Shown in pieces: positions 6,714 to 15,515 of a stretch of 64,000 nucleotides of DNA; within the stretch, counting starts at the first letter, position 1; each line of letters starts with the position of its first letter. The DNA comes from Rhizobium sp. Pop5 (GTDB lineage Bacteria; Pseudomonadota; Alphaproteobacteria; Rhizobiales; Rhizobiaceae), in contig NZ_CP099398.1 of NCBI RefSeq assembly GCF_024721175.1, positions 186,001-250,000 of the forward strand. The letters run 5' to 3'. A model generated the notes under the pieces. The model worked only from the letters and a program-made list of their open reading frames with translations, made no database searches and was not told the DNA's origin. A program made the translations under genes and the position numbers.

Positions 6714-9072
6714 CATTGCGACGCTCCGGTCGCGCGAGCTCGGGCCGGAGACCTTCATTCCTTATGTCAGGCATGTCGACGAGACAACCATTGCGCTCGA
6801 ATCCCGAGCGTTGATGACGATGATCGCTCTCGACGGCGTTTCTTTCGAGACATCAGACGTCAGGGACCTCAACGGCCTGCACCGCAGCCTGAACACGCTC
6901 TATCGCAATATCGCCGACGAGCGGCTGGCGCTCTGGACGCATGTCGTGCGCCGCCGTGACAATGCCTATCCCGAGGGACGCTTCGCCAATCCGTTCTCCA
7001 ACGGTTTGAACGCAAGATATCGCGAACGGATGGTGCGCGAAGACCTGTTTCGCAACGATCTCTACCTCACCCTTGTCTGGCATCCCGGCCGGGATCCTGC
7101 CGAAAAGGCGGCCAGGCTTCTCTCTCGACTCAGCAAGGCGCGCCGATCCGATACCGAGCTCGACGGGCAGGCTCTGAAGCATCTGCGTGACCGCGTGGCG
7201 GATGTCGTCGCCGGCCTGCAGCGCTTCGAGCCGCGGCTGCTCACCCTCCACGAACATGACGGGATCCTGTTCTCCGAGCCGAGCGAAGTTCTCCACCAGA
7301 TCGTCGGTGGCCGGCGGGAACCGATCCCGTTGACGGAAGGACGAATTTCTTCGGCGATCTATTCCGACCGGGTCATTTTCGGGCGCGAAACCGTCGAGAT
7401 CCGTCACGAGGCCGACAGCCGCTATGCCGGAATGTTCGGCTTCAAGGAATATCCGGCGACGACGCGCAGCGGCATGCTCGACGCAGTCCTGACCGCACCT
7501 TTCGAGCTCATCCTGACGCAGTCCTTCGCCTTCGCCTCGAAGGCCGATGCCCGAACGATCATGGGCCGCAAGCAGAATCAGATGGTCAGCGCCGGCGACA
7601 AGGCGGCCTCGCAGATCGCCGAACTCGGCGAGGCGATCGACGATCTTGAATCCAATCGCTTCGTTCTCGGGGAACATCACCTTGCGCTTGCCGTCTTCGC
7701 GCCCTCGGTCAAGGAACTGACCGATCACATGGCGAAGGCGCGCGCCTACCTCACCAGTGGCGGCGCGGTTGTCGCCCGCGAGGATCTCGGGCTCGAGGCT
7801 GCCTGGTGGGCGCAATTACCGGGCAATTTCCGCTATCGGGCGCGCTCGGGAGCGATCACCTCCCGTAACTTCGCAGCCCTGGCGCCCTATCATTCCTATC
7901 CGGCGGGCAAGAAGGACGGCAACGAGTGGGGACCGGCGGTCGCCATGCTCAAGACCGCGTCTGGCTCACCCTTCTATTTTAACTTTCACCACGGCGACCT
8001 CGGCAACACTTTCGTCTGCGGCCCGTCGGGTACGGGCAAGACGGTGCTGTTGAACTTCATGCTGTCGCAGCTCGAAAAGCACGATCCGCATATGGTCTTC
8101 TTCGACAAGGACCGCGGCGCGGATCTCTTCGTCCGTGCAGCCGGCGGTACTTATCTACCGCTGAGGAATGGTGTCTCCACCGGCTGCGCGCCGTTGAAAG
8201 CACTGGAATTCACGGCGGAAAACAAAGTATTCCTCACCGGTTGGATCGCCAAGCTGGTCCGATCCGGATCTGGCGAACTATCGATCACCGAGTTGCGCGA
8301 CATCGCCTCGGCGATCGACGGGGTGGCGGACTTGCCGGTGGAGCGTCGCTCCATCGGCGCCCTGCGCACCTTCCTCAATAACACCGATCCCGAGGGCATT
8401 GCCGCACGTCTGCGACGCTGGGAGAGGGGCGGGCCGCTTGGTTGGGTCTTCGACAACGAAGCCGACGGTATCGGCATCGGCGCCAGGTTCATCGGCTACG
8501 ACATGACCGATTTCCTCGACAACGAGGAGATCCGCACACCGTTGATGGCTTACCTGTTCTATCGCATCGAGCAGCTGATCGACGGGCGTCGCATCATCAT
8601 CGTCATCGACGAGTTCTGGAAGGCGCTACAGGACGAAGGCTTTCGCGATCTCGCCCAGAACAAGCTCAAGACGATCCGCAAGCAGAACGGTCTCATGCTG
8701 TTTGCGACCCAGAGCCCGCGCGACGCCATTGTCTCGCCGATCGCCCACACGATCATTGAGCAGTGCCCGACACAGATCTTCCTCCCGAACCCACGCGGCG
8801 ACCGGGCCGACTATGTCGACGGATTCAAGCTGACCGAGCGCGAATTCGAGCTCGTCTCGCGCGAGCTGTCCGTCGAGAGCCGCCGGTTCATCGTCAAACA
8901 AGGGCACAACAGTGTTGTCGCCGAACTGAACCTCAACGGTTTCGACGACGAGCTCGCCATCCTCTCCGGCCGGGCGGCCAATGTGGAACTGGCCGACACG
9001 ATCCGATCTGAGATCGGCGAGGGACCGGAGGACTGGCTTGCCGTGTTTCACCAGAAAAGGAGGACAGCATGA
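6685..9072 (+). CDS. virB4: VirB4-type ATPase of the type IV secretion system
   Basis: This 795-residue ATPase powers pilus biogenesis and channel assembly at the inner membrane. It has an N-terminal CagE/TrbE-VirB4 domain (IPYVRHVDETTIALESRALM onward), Walker A GPSGTGKT at residues 446-453, Walker B IIIVIDEFW at 637-645, and the later LFATQSPRDAI and SRRFIVKQG motifs of VirB4. Length is normal for the family. It overlaps virB3 (29 bases) and virB5 (four bases). An alternative start at the TTG near 6709 would give LSNIATLRSRELG, a more common VirB4 beginning and less overlap. No disruption is seen. Confidence 0.94.
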   Translation: MTKGISALSNIATLRSRELGPETFIPYVRHVDETTIALESRALMTMIALDGVSFETSDVRDLNGLHRSLNTLYRNIADERLALWTHVVRRRDNAYPEGRFANPFSNGLNARYRERMVREDLFRNDLYLTLVWHPGRDPAEKAARLLSRLSKARRSDTELDGQALKHLRDRVADVVAGLQRFEPRLLTLHEHDGILFSEPSEVLHQIVGGRREPIPLTEGRISSAIYSDRVIFGRETVEIRHEADSRYAGMFGFKEYPATTRSGMLDAVLTAPFELILTQSFAFASKADARTIMGRKQNQMVSAGDKAASQIAELGEAIDDLESNRFVLGEHHLALAVFAPSVKELTDHMAKARAYLTSGGAVVAREDLGLEAAWWAQLPGNFRYRARSGAITSRNFAALAPYHSYPAGKKDGNEWGPAVAMLKTASGSPFYFNFHHGDLGNTFVCGPSGTGKTVLLNFMLSQLEKHDPHMVFFDKDRGADLFVRAAGGTYLPLRNGVSTGCAPLKALEFTAENKVFLTGWIAKLVRSGSGELSITELRDIASAIDGVADLPVERRSIGALRTFLNNTDPEGIAARLRRWERGGPLGWVFDNEADGIGIGARFIGYDMTDFLDNEEIRTPLMAYLFYRIEQLIDGRRIIIVIDEFWKALQDEGFRDLAQNKLKTIRKQNGLMLFATQSPRDAIVSPIAHTIIEQCPTQIFLPNPRGDRADYVDGFKLTEREFELVSRELSVESRRFIVKQGHNSVVAELNLNGFDDELAILSGRAANVELADTIRSEIGEGPEDWLAVFHQKRRTA

Positions 9073-9770
9073 TCCATACAGGCAGATTGAGGCCGTTGCT
9101 TGCATCGGCCGCCTTTGTGGCTTCAGCGGTGCTGACCTATGCCCAGGGTATCCCGGTCATCGATCAGACCTCGATCGCCAAGCAGATTGAGAGCATCACG
9201 CAGCTCAAGTCCCAGCTCGACACCTTGAACCAGCAGCTGCAGCAGGCCCAACAGCTCTACGGATCGCTGAACAAGATCACCAACATGGCTGATGTCGCCA
9301 ACCTGCTGAACGATCCGTCGATCCGCAAGGCGCTGCCGCAGGATTTCAACGCGATCGAGGGGCTGTTCAAAGGGTCTGGCAGCGGCGTCTTCGGCAGTTC
9401 CGCCTCGAAATTCCTTCAGGACAACTCCAGCTATCGCACCGATGCCGATGATTTCTATGCGCAGGAACTGTCGCGCATCCAGAACCAGAACGCCGGCCAG
9501 ATGAGCCTCGGCCAGCAGATCTACGATGCGGCGACCAAGCGCATCGACGGCATCGATGAGCTTCGCCAGAAAATCTCAAGTGCTGCCGACGCCAAGGACA
9601 TCGCCGATCTGCAGGCCCGCCTCCAGGCCGAAACCGCCTTCTTGCAAACCGACGTCTTGCGCATGCAGGGCCTGCAGATGGTCCAGCAGGCCCAGGTGCA
9701 GGTCGATGACCAACGGAAGGCCGAGGACTGGCGCAAGCGCATGGACACGATGGGAGCGGCGCTCAAATGA
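9069..9770 (+). CDS. virB5: VirB5-type minor pilin / P-type transfer protein
   Basis: A 233-residue exported protein with signal peptide MIHTGRLRPLLASAAFVASA, cleaved near YAQG at about residue 26. The mature protein is mostly helical with Gln-rich heptads (IESITQLKSQLDTLNQQLQQAQQLYGSLNK), matching the three-helix bundle of VirB5/TraC proteins at the pilus tip. It overlaps virB4 and the following lipoprotein gene by four bases each. The likely role is pilus nucleation and recipient contact. Confidence 0.88.
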   Translation: MIHTGRLRPLLASAAFVASAVLTYAQGIPVIDQTSIAKQIESITQLKSQLDTLNQQLQQAQQLYGSLNKITNMADVANLLNDPSIRKALPQDFNAIEGLFKGSGSGVFGSSASKFLQDNSSYRTDADDFYAQELSRIQNQNAGQMSLGQQIYDAATKRIDGIDELRQKISSAADAKDIADLQARLQAETAFLQTDVLRMQGLQMVQQAQVQVDDQRKAEDWRKRMDTMGAALK

Positions 9771-10000
9771 AGTGGCTTCTTTTTAGCGCGGCAATGCTTT
9801 TTCTGGCGGCCTGCTCCCCGCAGGCGGAGAAGATTTACACGGTCGATGAGTTCATGGCGGACGATGCTCTGCTCGCGAAAATCATCGGCGAATGCCGTAA
9901 CAATCCCGGAGAACTCCGTGATACGCCCAATTGCCGCAACGCCGAGGCGGCCGACGGCAAGCTGCGGCTGGAGCGGATGGGCAAATCGTTGGGAGGCTGA
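9767..10000 (+). CDS. eexN: EexN-type entry-exclusion lipoprotein
   Basis: A 77-residue lipoprotein. MKWLLFSAAMLFLAAC ends in the lipobox LAAC, so Cys16 would be acylated. The mature part TVDEFMADDALLAKIIGECR followed by NNPGELRDTPNCRNAEAADG matches the EexN/TraG-linked exclusion lipoproteins found between virB5 and virB6 in IncN/IncW-like and rhizobial systems. In that family the protein blocks redundant conjugation into cells that already carry the plasmid. It is embedded in the operon with a four-base overlap to virB5 and two bases before virB6. Confidence 0.82.
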   Translation: MKWLLFSAAMLFLAACSPQAEKIYTVDEFMADDALLAKIIGECRNNPGELRDTPNCRNAEAADGKLRLERMGKSLGG

Positions 10001-10002
10001 CG

Positions 10003-10353
10003 ATGTATCAGGTCTTCAGCTTCGTCGACGGGCAGTTCAAGGCACCGCTCGAGAACTTCATTTCGTCGGGCACCTCCAATATCGCCAGCTGGGTCAGCGG
10101 CCCGCTGACGGCCGCACTTACACTTTATGTCGTGCTCTACGGTTATCTCGTTCTGCGCGGCTCCGTGCAGGAACCGATCCTCGAATTCGCTTTCCGAGCG
10201 ATGAAGCTCGCCATCATCGTCATGCTGGTGAGGAATGCCGGCGAGTATCAAACCTACGTCACCAATATCTTTTTCGATGCGCTGCCGCGCGAAATCTCGC
10301 AGGCGCTGAACTCCGGCGCGGCGCCGAGCGCCTCCACATTCGACAGCCTGCTC
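10003..10353 (+). pseudogene. virB6: virB6, 5' half (gene split by IS110-family element)
   Basis: Starting at the ATG at 10003, the first 117 codons encode the N-terminal part of VirB6, the polytopic inner-membrane channel protein. They include SGTSNIASWVSGPLTAALTL, YVVLYGYLVLRGSVQEPI and the helix MKLAIIVMLVRNAGEYQTYV. The family frame ends at FDSLL (10353), after which unrelated sequence leads to a stop at 10458. The remainder resumes in frame at 11900. The two parts join to about 310 codons, the normal VirB6 length. Confidence 0.88.
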
Positions 10354-11899
10354 TTATGTTCATTTGCAAGCTTTTTGGTCATGATTTTCCTTTCCGACTT
10401 TGACGACGGAGGGACCAGTGTGAAGCTGTTGAACAAAGGAGGAGACAGGGCGTTTTGACGACGGCTGGCATACTCTTATGCGCGGGTTGGATACCGCATT
10501 TCCGTTTGTTCGTCTGGGGCTACCTCGATCTAGGATCGGGCATGGACGGTGTCCGCCACATAGTAGGCGCGAGGATTCCCCACCGGAGCCCTGCCTCCAT
10601 CTTTGTCCAACAGCAGATGACCTTTATGTTTCCACTAAAGCGTTGCTCTTCAAGCTGACCGATGAGGTCTAGCCTTTTGCCGTGGGTGCGACCTCCTGCC
10701 CGATCGCCCACAGGAATGCTGCCATTTCCCGAGCAATGGCAGTGACTGTGATGACCTTCGGCTTGCCTGCCGCCATCAGCTTGCGATACCGCGCGCAAAG
10801 CCTCACTTGGCCTTTCCAGGCAATCTCTCGAACTGTCCTCGGTAATCCCTCTAGCCGGGTCTGGATCTTCGGACTTACACGTGCGGGGAAGCGATACGTC
10901 CAGGCGCCTTCGATGAGGACCCGACGCACCCTTGCGTTGCCCGCCTTGGTGATCCCGCCCCGCTTGATCCGTGCGCCGGTTGAGCTCTCCGATGGCACGA
11001 GACCGAGATAGGCCATCAGCTGACGAGGATTGTCAAAGCGCCTGACATCGCCGATTTCGACGACAAAGGTAACCGCCGTCATGAATGCAACGCCGCGCAT
11101 CGATTGGTAGGCGGCCACAACCGGGGCCATCGACCAGGATGCTGCAGTCTCCACCACCAACTCGGTCAGCCGGTCCAGGCGTACGCCGGCATCTTCGATG
11201 GCTTGGCAATATTCCGCCAACAGGATGTGGTGGGCGGGGTGATCGAAGGTCTGGCGTGCCAGCCATCTTGTATGGGCGCGCGTCCATGGGGTGCGACCGG
11301 TATAAATCCGGCCGTGGCGCAGGAGAAAAGACTGGAGTTGCTGGCGTGCCTGCTTCAACGCGCCGTTGGCAGCCTCGCGCGCCCGCACCAGGTCGCGGAT
11401 CGCCTCATGAGCTTCATCCGGAACCCAGACCGCGGTCAACTCGCCCGCGCGGTGCAGGCGCGCCAGGCTGACGGCATCCCGGCGGTTGGTCTTCACCCGG
11501 TCGCCCACTCGCTTGGGCACCAGCGACGGCGCCACCACCACGCAGTCATGCCCCAGTTCGACAATCTGCCGGTAAAGACCGTAACCGGTCGGACCTGCCT
11601 CATAGCAGAAATGAAGCTTGGCTCCACGCTTGGAAAGCTTGTTGACCATCGATGCCACCGACGCCGGCTCCGAGGAGATGTCGCCGAAAAACCGCACCTC
11701 GCCGTTGCGCTCTCCATCCGCAACCGCCACTGAAATCTTCAGCTTCGACGTATCCAAGCCGATGAAAGTTACGCTATTCTCTTCCATGGTTCGCCCTCGC
11801 TTAAGCGTGGGGCTCGGCTCCGGCCTATCCAGAGCAATCCCCGAATTCAGCTTAGCGCGGGGGCGGGCCACCTTCACCCCACGAACATACGGTCTAGAT
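10354..11899 (-). mobile_element. IS110-family insertion sequence inside virB6
   Basis: The limits come from where the VirB6 reading frame stops (10353) and resumes (AAG at 11900, the K of KGQRCAKEIW). This gives an element of about 1.55 kb with a transposase on the minus strand. No terminal inverted repeats or target duplication are obvious, as expected for IS110. There are 112 bp upstream and 315 bp downstream of the transposase gene. The exact junction is uncertain by a few bases because an uninterrupted virB6 is not available here. Confidence 0.82.
10669..11787 (-). CDS. IS110-family transposase (DEDD recombinase)
   Basis: A 372-residue protein from the ATG at 11785-11787 (MEENSVTFIGLDTSKLKISV). 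The N-terminal DEDD/RuvC-like domain shows the first Asp in GLDTSK, the Glu in CYEAGPTGYGLYRQI, and KTNRRDAVSLARLHRAGEL with the later Asp residues. The C-terminal transposase-20 domain has SMRGVAFMTAVTFVVEIGDV, LMAYLGLVPSESSTG and KAGNARVRRVLIEGAW with the catalytic Ser. These are all standard IS110 blocks. An upstream in-frame extension to 11961 would enter virB6 sequence and is rejected. The gene is intact. Confidence 0.93.
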   Translation of the reverse strand: MEENSVTFIGLDTSKLKISVAVADGERNGEVRFFGDISSEPASVASMVNKLSKRGAKLHFCYEAGPTGYGLYRQIVELGHDCVVVAPSLVPKRVGDRVKTNRRDAVSLARLHRAGELTAVWVPDEAHEAIRDLVRAREAANGALKQARQQLQSFLLRHGRIYTGRTPWTRAHTRWLARQTFDHPAHHILLAEYCQAIEDAGVRLDRLTELVVETAASWSMAPVVAAYQSMRGVAFMTAVTFVVEIGDVRRFDNPRQLMAYLGLVPSESSTGARIKRGGITKAGNARVRRVLIEGAWTYRFPARVSPKIQTRLEGLPRTVREIAWKGQVRLCARYRKLMAAGKPKVITVTAIAREMAAFLWAIGQEVAPTAKG

Positions 11900-12478
11900 A
11901 AGGGCCAGAGGTGCGCCAAAGAGATATGGTCGCGGGGCTCGTGGCCTATCGATATCGTCACCGGCGTGGGCGGCCTGCTGGTTATCGGCGCAAGTTTTCT
12001 TGTCGCGGCGATCGGTTATATAGTTTCGCTCTATGCCCGGCTGGCGCTTGCCATCGTGCTGGCAATAGGTCCGATCTTCATCGCGCTCGCCATGTTCCAG
12101 TCGACCCGCCGATTCACGGAATCCTGGATCGGCCAACTCGCCAACTTCGTCATCCTGCAGGTGCTGGTGGTGGCGATCGGCTCGCTGCTGATCACCTGCA
12201 TCGACACGACGTTTACGGCGATCGAAAGCTATAGTGACGTGCTTATGCGGCCGATCGCGCTCTGCGCCATTTGCGTTGCCGCACTCTACGTCTTCTACCA
12301 ACTGCCCGGCATCGCTTCAGCTCTCGCGGCGGGCGGGGCGTCGCTCACCTACGGCTACGGCGCCGCCCGCGATGCGCATGAAAGCACGCTCGCCTGGGCG
12401 ACATCCCACACAGTCAGAGCGGTCGGCCGCGGCGCGCGTTCCGTCGGCCGCCGCCTGACTCCAGGCCGGACCGAATGA
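11900..12478 (+). pseudogene. virB6: virB6, 3' half (gene split by IS110-family element)
   Basis: The VirB6 frame resumes at KGQRCAKEIWSRGSWPIDIV and continues through four or five hydrophobic helices (VGGLLVIGASFLVAAIGYIV, LALAIVLAIGPIFIALAMF, FVILQVLVVAIGSLLITCI, LCAICVAALYVFYQLPGIA) to a basic tail. It has no start codon or ribosome binding site of its own in the native context. Some read-in from the element is possible, because the frame stays open upstream to 11618. A functional full-length VirB6 cannot be made unless the element is excised. Confidence 0.86.
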
Positions 12479-12517
12479 CGGCCACCAATGCTTCAGATAA
12501 TTGAACAGGTTTTTTGG

Positions 12518-12799
12518 ATGCTCCGAATCGTTTTATCGCTTTTTCTGACCGCTGGTCTCGTAGGCTGCGGTTCGATGTCCCACCCGCTGCCGAAATGTGA
12601 TGGTTATTCCCGCCGGCCGCTGAACCGCGCCATGTGGCAATGGCAGGACAGTGGAGGCGAGCAGCCGGCGACGCGGGGCGTTCCCGCTGAACCGACAAGC
12701 CACGCTGCCTCCTATGTGTCGGAACCATCTTCAGGCACACCGGCCGCTTTCGGGCATTTCGATGTCGCGGGCTCCTACCGTCCATGCGAGGGCGAGTGA
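12518..12799 (+). CDS. VirB7-like small outer-membrane lipoprotein
   Basis: A 93-residue protein from the ATG at 12518 (MLRIVLSLFLTAGLVGC), with lipobox LVGC and a predicted acylated Cys17. An ATG 30 bases upstream is possible but makes a worse signal sequence. Beyond the lipobox there is no strong family motif: SHPLPKCDGYSRRPLNRAMW followed by a low-complexity tail. Its place between virB6 and virB8, one base before virB8, is that of virB7, which stabilises VirB9 in the outer-membrane core complex. Assignment is by position and lipoprotein character, not clear homology. Confidence 0.65.
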   Translation: MLRIVLSLFLTAGLVGCGSMSHPLPKCDGYSRRPLNRAMWQWQDSGGEQPATRGVPAEPTSHAASYVSEPSSGTPAAFGHFDVAGSYRPCEGE

Positions 12800-12800
12800 C

Positions 12801-13472
12801 ATGGTGACCACGAATAACCTCAAAAGTTACTTCGACAAAGCCCGCCGGTTCGATCAGGACCGGATGATCCAGGTCGAGCGTTCCGCCCGCATCGCTTGGT
12901 TCGTCGCTGCTTGCGCCGGCACGCTTGCTGCCGTTTCCGTCTTTGCCGTTGCCGGCCTCACTCCTTTGAAAACCGTCGAGCCCTTCGTCGTGCGGGTCGA
13001 TAATTCCACCGGCATCGTCGATGTGGTCTCGGCGCTGACATCCACCGCCGGCACCTACGACGAGGCCGTCACCAAATATTTCGCGGCCAAATATGTCCGC
13101 GCCCGCGAGGGCTACGTCTGGAGCGAGGGCGAGGAGAATTTCCGCACCGTCGCCTTGCTGTCGACGCAGCCGGAACAGACTCGATTTGCCGCAGTCTACC
13201 GCGGCAGCAATCCCGATTCCCCGCAAAACATTTATGGCCGCAGCGCCACGTCGCGGATCAACATTGTTTCCATCTCGCTGATCAACGCCAATGTGGCATC
13301 CGTCCGCTATATGAGGACCGTGACCCGCGGTGACGAGGTGCGCACCACGCACTGGGTTGCGACCCTGACCTTCTCCTATGCCAACGCTCCGATGTCCTCG
13401 ACCGACCGGCTGACCAATCCGCTCGGCTTCGTCGTCAGCGAATATCGCGCCGATCCGGAGACCATCAATTGA
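12801..13472 (+). CDS. virB8: VirB8-type assembly factor
   Basis: A 223-residue bitopic protein from the ATG at 12801. It has a short cytoplasmic N-terminus (NLKSYFDKARRFDQDRMIQV), one membrane helix (IAWFVAACAGTLAAVSVFAV, about residues 33-53) and a periplasmic NTF2-like VirB8 domain with TPLKTVEPFVVRVDNSTGIV, YVRAREGYVWSEGEENFRTV and TTHWVATLTFSY. VirB8 nucleates assembly of the inner-membrane complex and contacts VirB6, VirB9 and VirB10. Its stop overlaps the virB9 TTG start. Confidence 0.93.
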   Translation: MVTTNNLKSYFDKARRFDQDRMIQVERSARIAWFVAACAGTLAAVSVFAVAGLTPLKTVEPFVVRVDNSTGIVDVVSALTSTAGTYDEAVTKYFAAKYVRAREGYVWSEGEENFRTVALLSTQPEQTRFAAVYRGSNPDSPQNIYGRSATSRINIVSISLINANVASVRYMRTVTRGDEVRTTHWVATLTFSYANAPMSSTDRLTNPLGFVVSEYRADPETIN

Positions 13473-14326
13473 GACCGCACTTTCTCCTTCCGCTCATCCT
13501 GGCCACCGGGTTTTCGTCTGCAGCGCTCGCCCTCGAGACGCCGCGCGGCGCCACGCAGGACAGCCGCATCCGTTTCGTCGACTACCAGCCCTATAACATC
13601 ACCAAAGTCGTCGGCACGCTGCGGTCTTCGGTGCAAATCGAATTCGCCGCCGACGAGGAAATCGCTCATGTGGCGCTTGGCAACAGCGTTGCTTGGGAAG
13701 TGGCGCCGGCCGGCAACATCCTGTTCCTGAAGCCCAGGGAAAATCAGCCGGTGACGAATATCTCGGTCGTGACGACACGACGGGACGGCTCGACCCGCAG
13801 CTATCAGATGGAACTCACCGTCCGCGACGGCAGCGTCGAAGCCGGTCAGAACACCTATTTCTATGTGAAATATCGCTATCCCGCTGATGAGGCGGAGCGG
13901 CGGCGCCAGGAAGCAGCTGCGCGCGCGCAGGCGGCACAGGCCGGCGAGGCCGATCGCGTGCTTGCCCTTCACGAAGCTTATGGACCGCGCAACTGGCGTT
14001 ATTCGGCGCAAGGGTCCCAGGCGCTCGAACCGCAAGCGGTCTATGACAACGGCAAGGTCACCACCTTCGCCTTTGCCGGCAACCAGGAAATGCCGGCGAT
14101 CTATACGGAAAATTCCGACGGCAGCGAAAGCCTGGTTCCGAAGTCAGTCGACGGCAATCTCGTCCTCGTTCACGCGATCAGCCGCAAGTTCATACTGCGC
14201 CGTGGCGGCGACGTGCTTTGCGTCTTCAACGAAGCCTACGATCGCGTCGGCACCAATCCCGAGACTAACACGACGTCACCATCGGTCGAGCGCGTCGTCA
14301 AAGTGCCGCCCGGCGCGGCGCAATAG
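13469..14326 (+). CDS. virB9: VirB9-type outer-membrane core protein
   Basis: A 285-residue exported protein using a TTG start that overlaps the virB8 stop (TTGA). The signal peptide is RPHFLLPLILATGFSSAALA, with cleavage near residue 21. The N-terminal domain has DSRIRFVDYQPYNITKVVGT and GNSVAWEVAPAGNILFLKPR. The C-terminal domain has NWRYSAQGSQALEPQAVYDN, VTTFAFAGNQEMPAIY and FILRRGGDVLCVFNEAYDRVG, all classical VirB9/CagX blocks. Together with VirB7 and VirB10 it forms the outer-membrane ring. Length is normal. Confidence 0.94.
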   Translation: MRPHFLLPLILATGFSSAALALETPRGATQDSRIRFVDYQPYNITKVVGTLRSSVQIEFAADEEIAHVALGNSVAWEVAPAGNILFLKPRENQPVTNISVVTTRRDGSTRSYQMELTVRDGSVEAGQNTYFYVKYRYPADEAERRRQEAAARAQAAQAGEADRVLALHEAYGPRNWRYSAQGSQALEPQAVYDNGKVTTFAFAGNQEMPAIYTENSDGSESLVPKSVDGNLVLVHAISRKFILRRGGDVLCVFNEAYDRVGTNPETNTTSPSVERVVKVPPGAAQ

Positions 14327-14334
14327 GAGGTGAC

Positions 14335-15507
14335 ATGGCCGAGGAAGAGATGACCCAGATTCCGGGCGAGCGCGCCGAGACGTCGGCCGGTGGCCGGCTC
14401 GACAATAACCCGATCCTCAAACGCGGCGTTGTCGCCTTGGCGATCGTCGTCTTTGTCGCCTTCGCTCTCTGGTCGATGCGAGGGCAGGACAAACCGTCAG
14501 ACGGTGCCCAGCCGGAGCGGGTTGTCATCCGGCAGACATCGGATTTCGAACCGGCGAAGGAGCCGGTCCAACCAGTGGTGCCGCCGCCAGCAGTCCAACT
14601 CCCGACGCCTGTCGCCGCCGAGCGGGCGCCGACCGACGATGACAAGCTGCTCGACGCTGCCCGCCGTGCGCCGGTCATCGCCTATGGCAGCGAGAAATCG
14701 CCGGCCACGCGGCGGCAGGATCAGGATGCGGCGGCGGATCAGGCTTCGAATTATGTGCCGTTCGGCAACAATCAAGCAGGCCTCGGCTCGCAGGGTGAAA
14801 ACGAAGACCAGCGCTTCCGCTTGCTGACGCCGACGCAATTGCAGGGATCGCGTGCCGGCACGTTGGGCAACCGCGATTTCATTGTCGCAATGGGGACATC
14901 CATTCCTTGCGTTCTCGAGACCGCGCTCTCCTCCGATCAGCCAGGGTTCACGAGCTGCGTCATCAACCGGGACGTTCTCTCAGATAATGGCCGCGTGGTG
15001 CTGATGGAAAAAGGCACGCAGATCGTCGGAGAATATCGCGGCGGTCTTCGCCGTGGCCAAAAGCGCCTGTTCGTTCTCTGGAACCGGGCGAAGACGCCGA
15101 AAGGCGTGATCATCACTTTGGCTTCGCCGGCAACCGATGCGCTTGGCCGGGCCGGCATCGATGGTTATGTGGACACCCATTGGTGGGAGCGGTTCGGCAG
15201 CGCAATGCTCCTGTCGATCGTCGGTGATGCCAGCTCTTATGCCAGCAGCCGGCTGCAGGACAGCGATGTCGACGCGCAAAACACCACCAGCGCCGGTCAG
15301 CAGGCGGCGGCGATCGCCGTCGAGCAATCGATCAACATTCCGCCGACGCTCATGAAACATCAGGGCGAGCTGGTTTCGATCTTCGTCGCACGCGACCTCG
15401 ACTTCTCGAGCGTTTATCGGCTTCGCGTGACCGAGCCCCGCAATCGCGTCTACGACCGTGCTGTCCTTGGGGATTTCAGCCCCTCCTCGAAGCTCGTGAC
15501 AAAATAG
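14335..15507 (+). CDS. virB10: VirB10-type channel core protein
   Basis: A 390-residue protein with a cytoplasmic N-terminus, one membrane helix (GVVALAIVVFVAFALWSM, about residues 31-48), a Pro-rich periplasmic linker (EPAKEPVQPVVPPPAVQLPT) and the TrbI/VirB10 domain. That domain includes IVAMGTSIPCVLETALSSDQ, RVVLMEKGTQIVGEYRGGL and SIFVARDLDFSSVYRL. VirB10 spans both membranes and senses the energy state of the ATPases. It lies eight bases after virB9 and eight before virB11. Confidence 0.94.
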   Translation: MAEEEMTQIPGERAETSAGGRLDNNPILKRGVVALAIVVFVAFALWSMRGQDKPSDGAQPERVVIRQTSDFEPAKEPVQPVVPPPAVQLPTPVAAERAPTDDDKLLDAARRAPVIAYGSEKSPATRRQDQDAAADQASNYVPFGNNQAGLGSQGENEDQRFRLLTPTQLQGSRAGTLGNRDFIVAMGTSIPCVLETALSSDQPGFTSCVINRDVLSDNGRVVLMEKGTQIVGEYRGGLRRGQKRLFVLWNRAKTPKGVIITLASPATDALGRAGIDGYVDTHWWERFGSAMLLSIVGDASSYASSRLQDSDVDAQNTTSAGQQAAAIAVEQSINIPPTLMKHQGELVSIFVARDLDFSSVYRLRVTEPRNRVYDRAVLGDFSPSSKLVTK

Positions 15508-15515
15508 GTTCGGCA

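Noticed and set aside
6853..7815. 320-codon open frame on the minus strand
   Set aside because: Antisense to virB4, which has clear Walker motifs and correct overlaps.
12414..13352. 312-codon open frame on the minus strand
   Set aside because: Antisense to the virB6 end, the virB7-like gene and virB8; composition is unlike a real protein.
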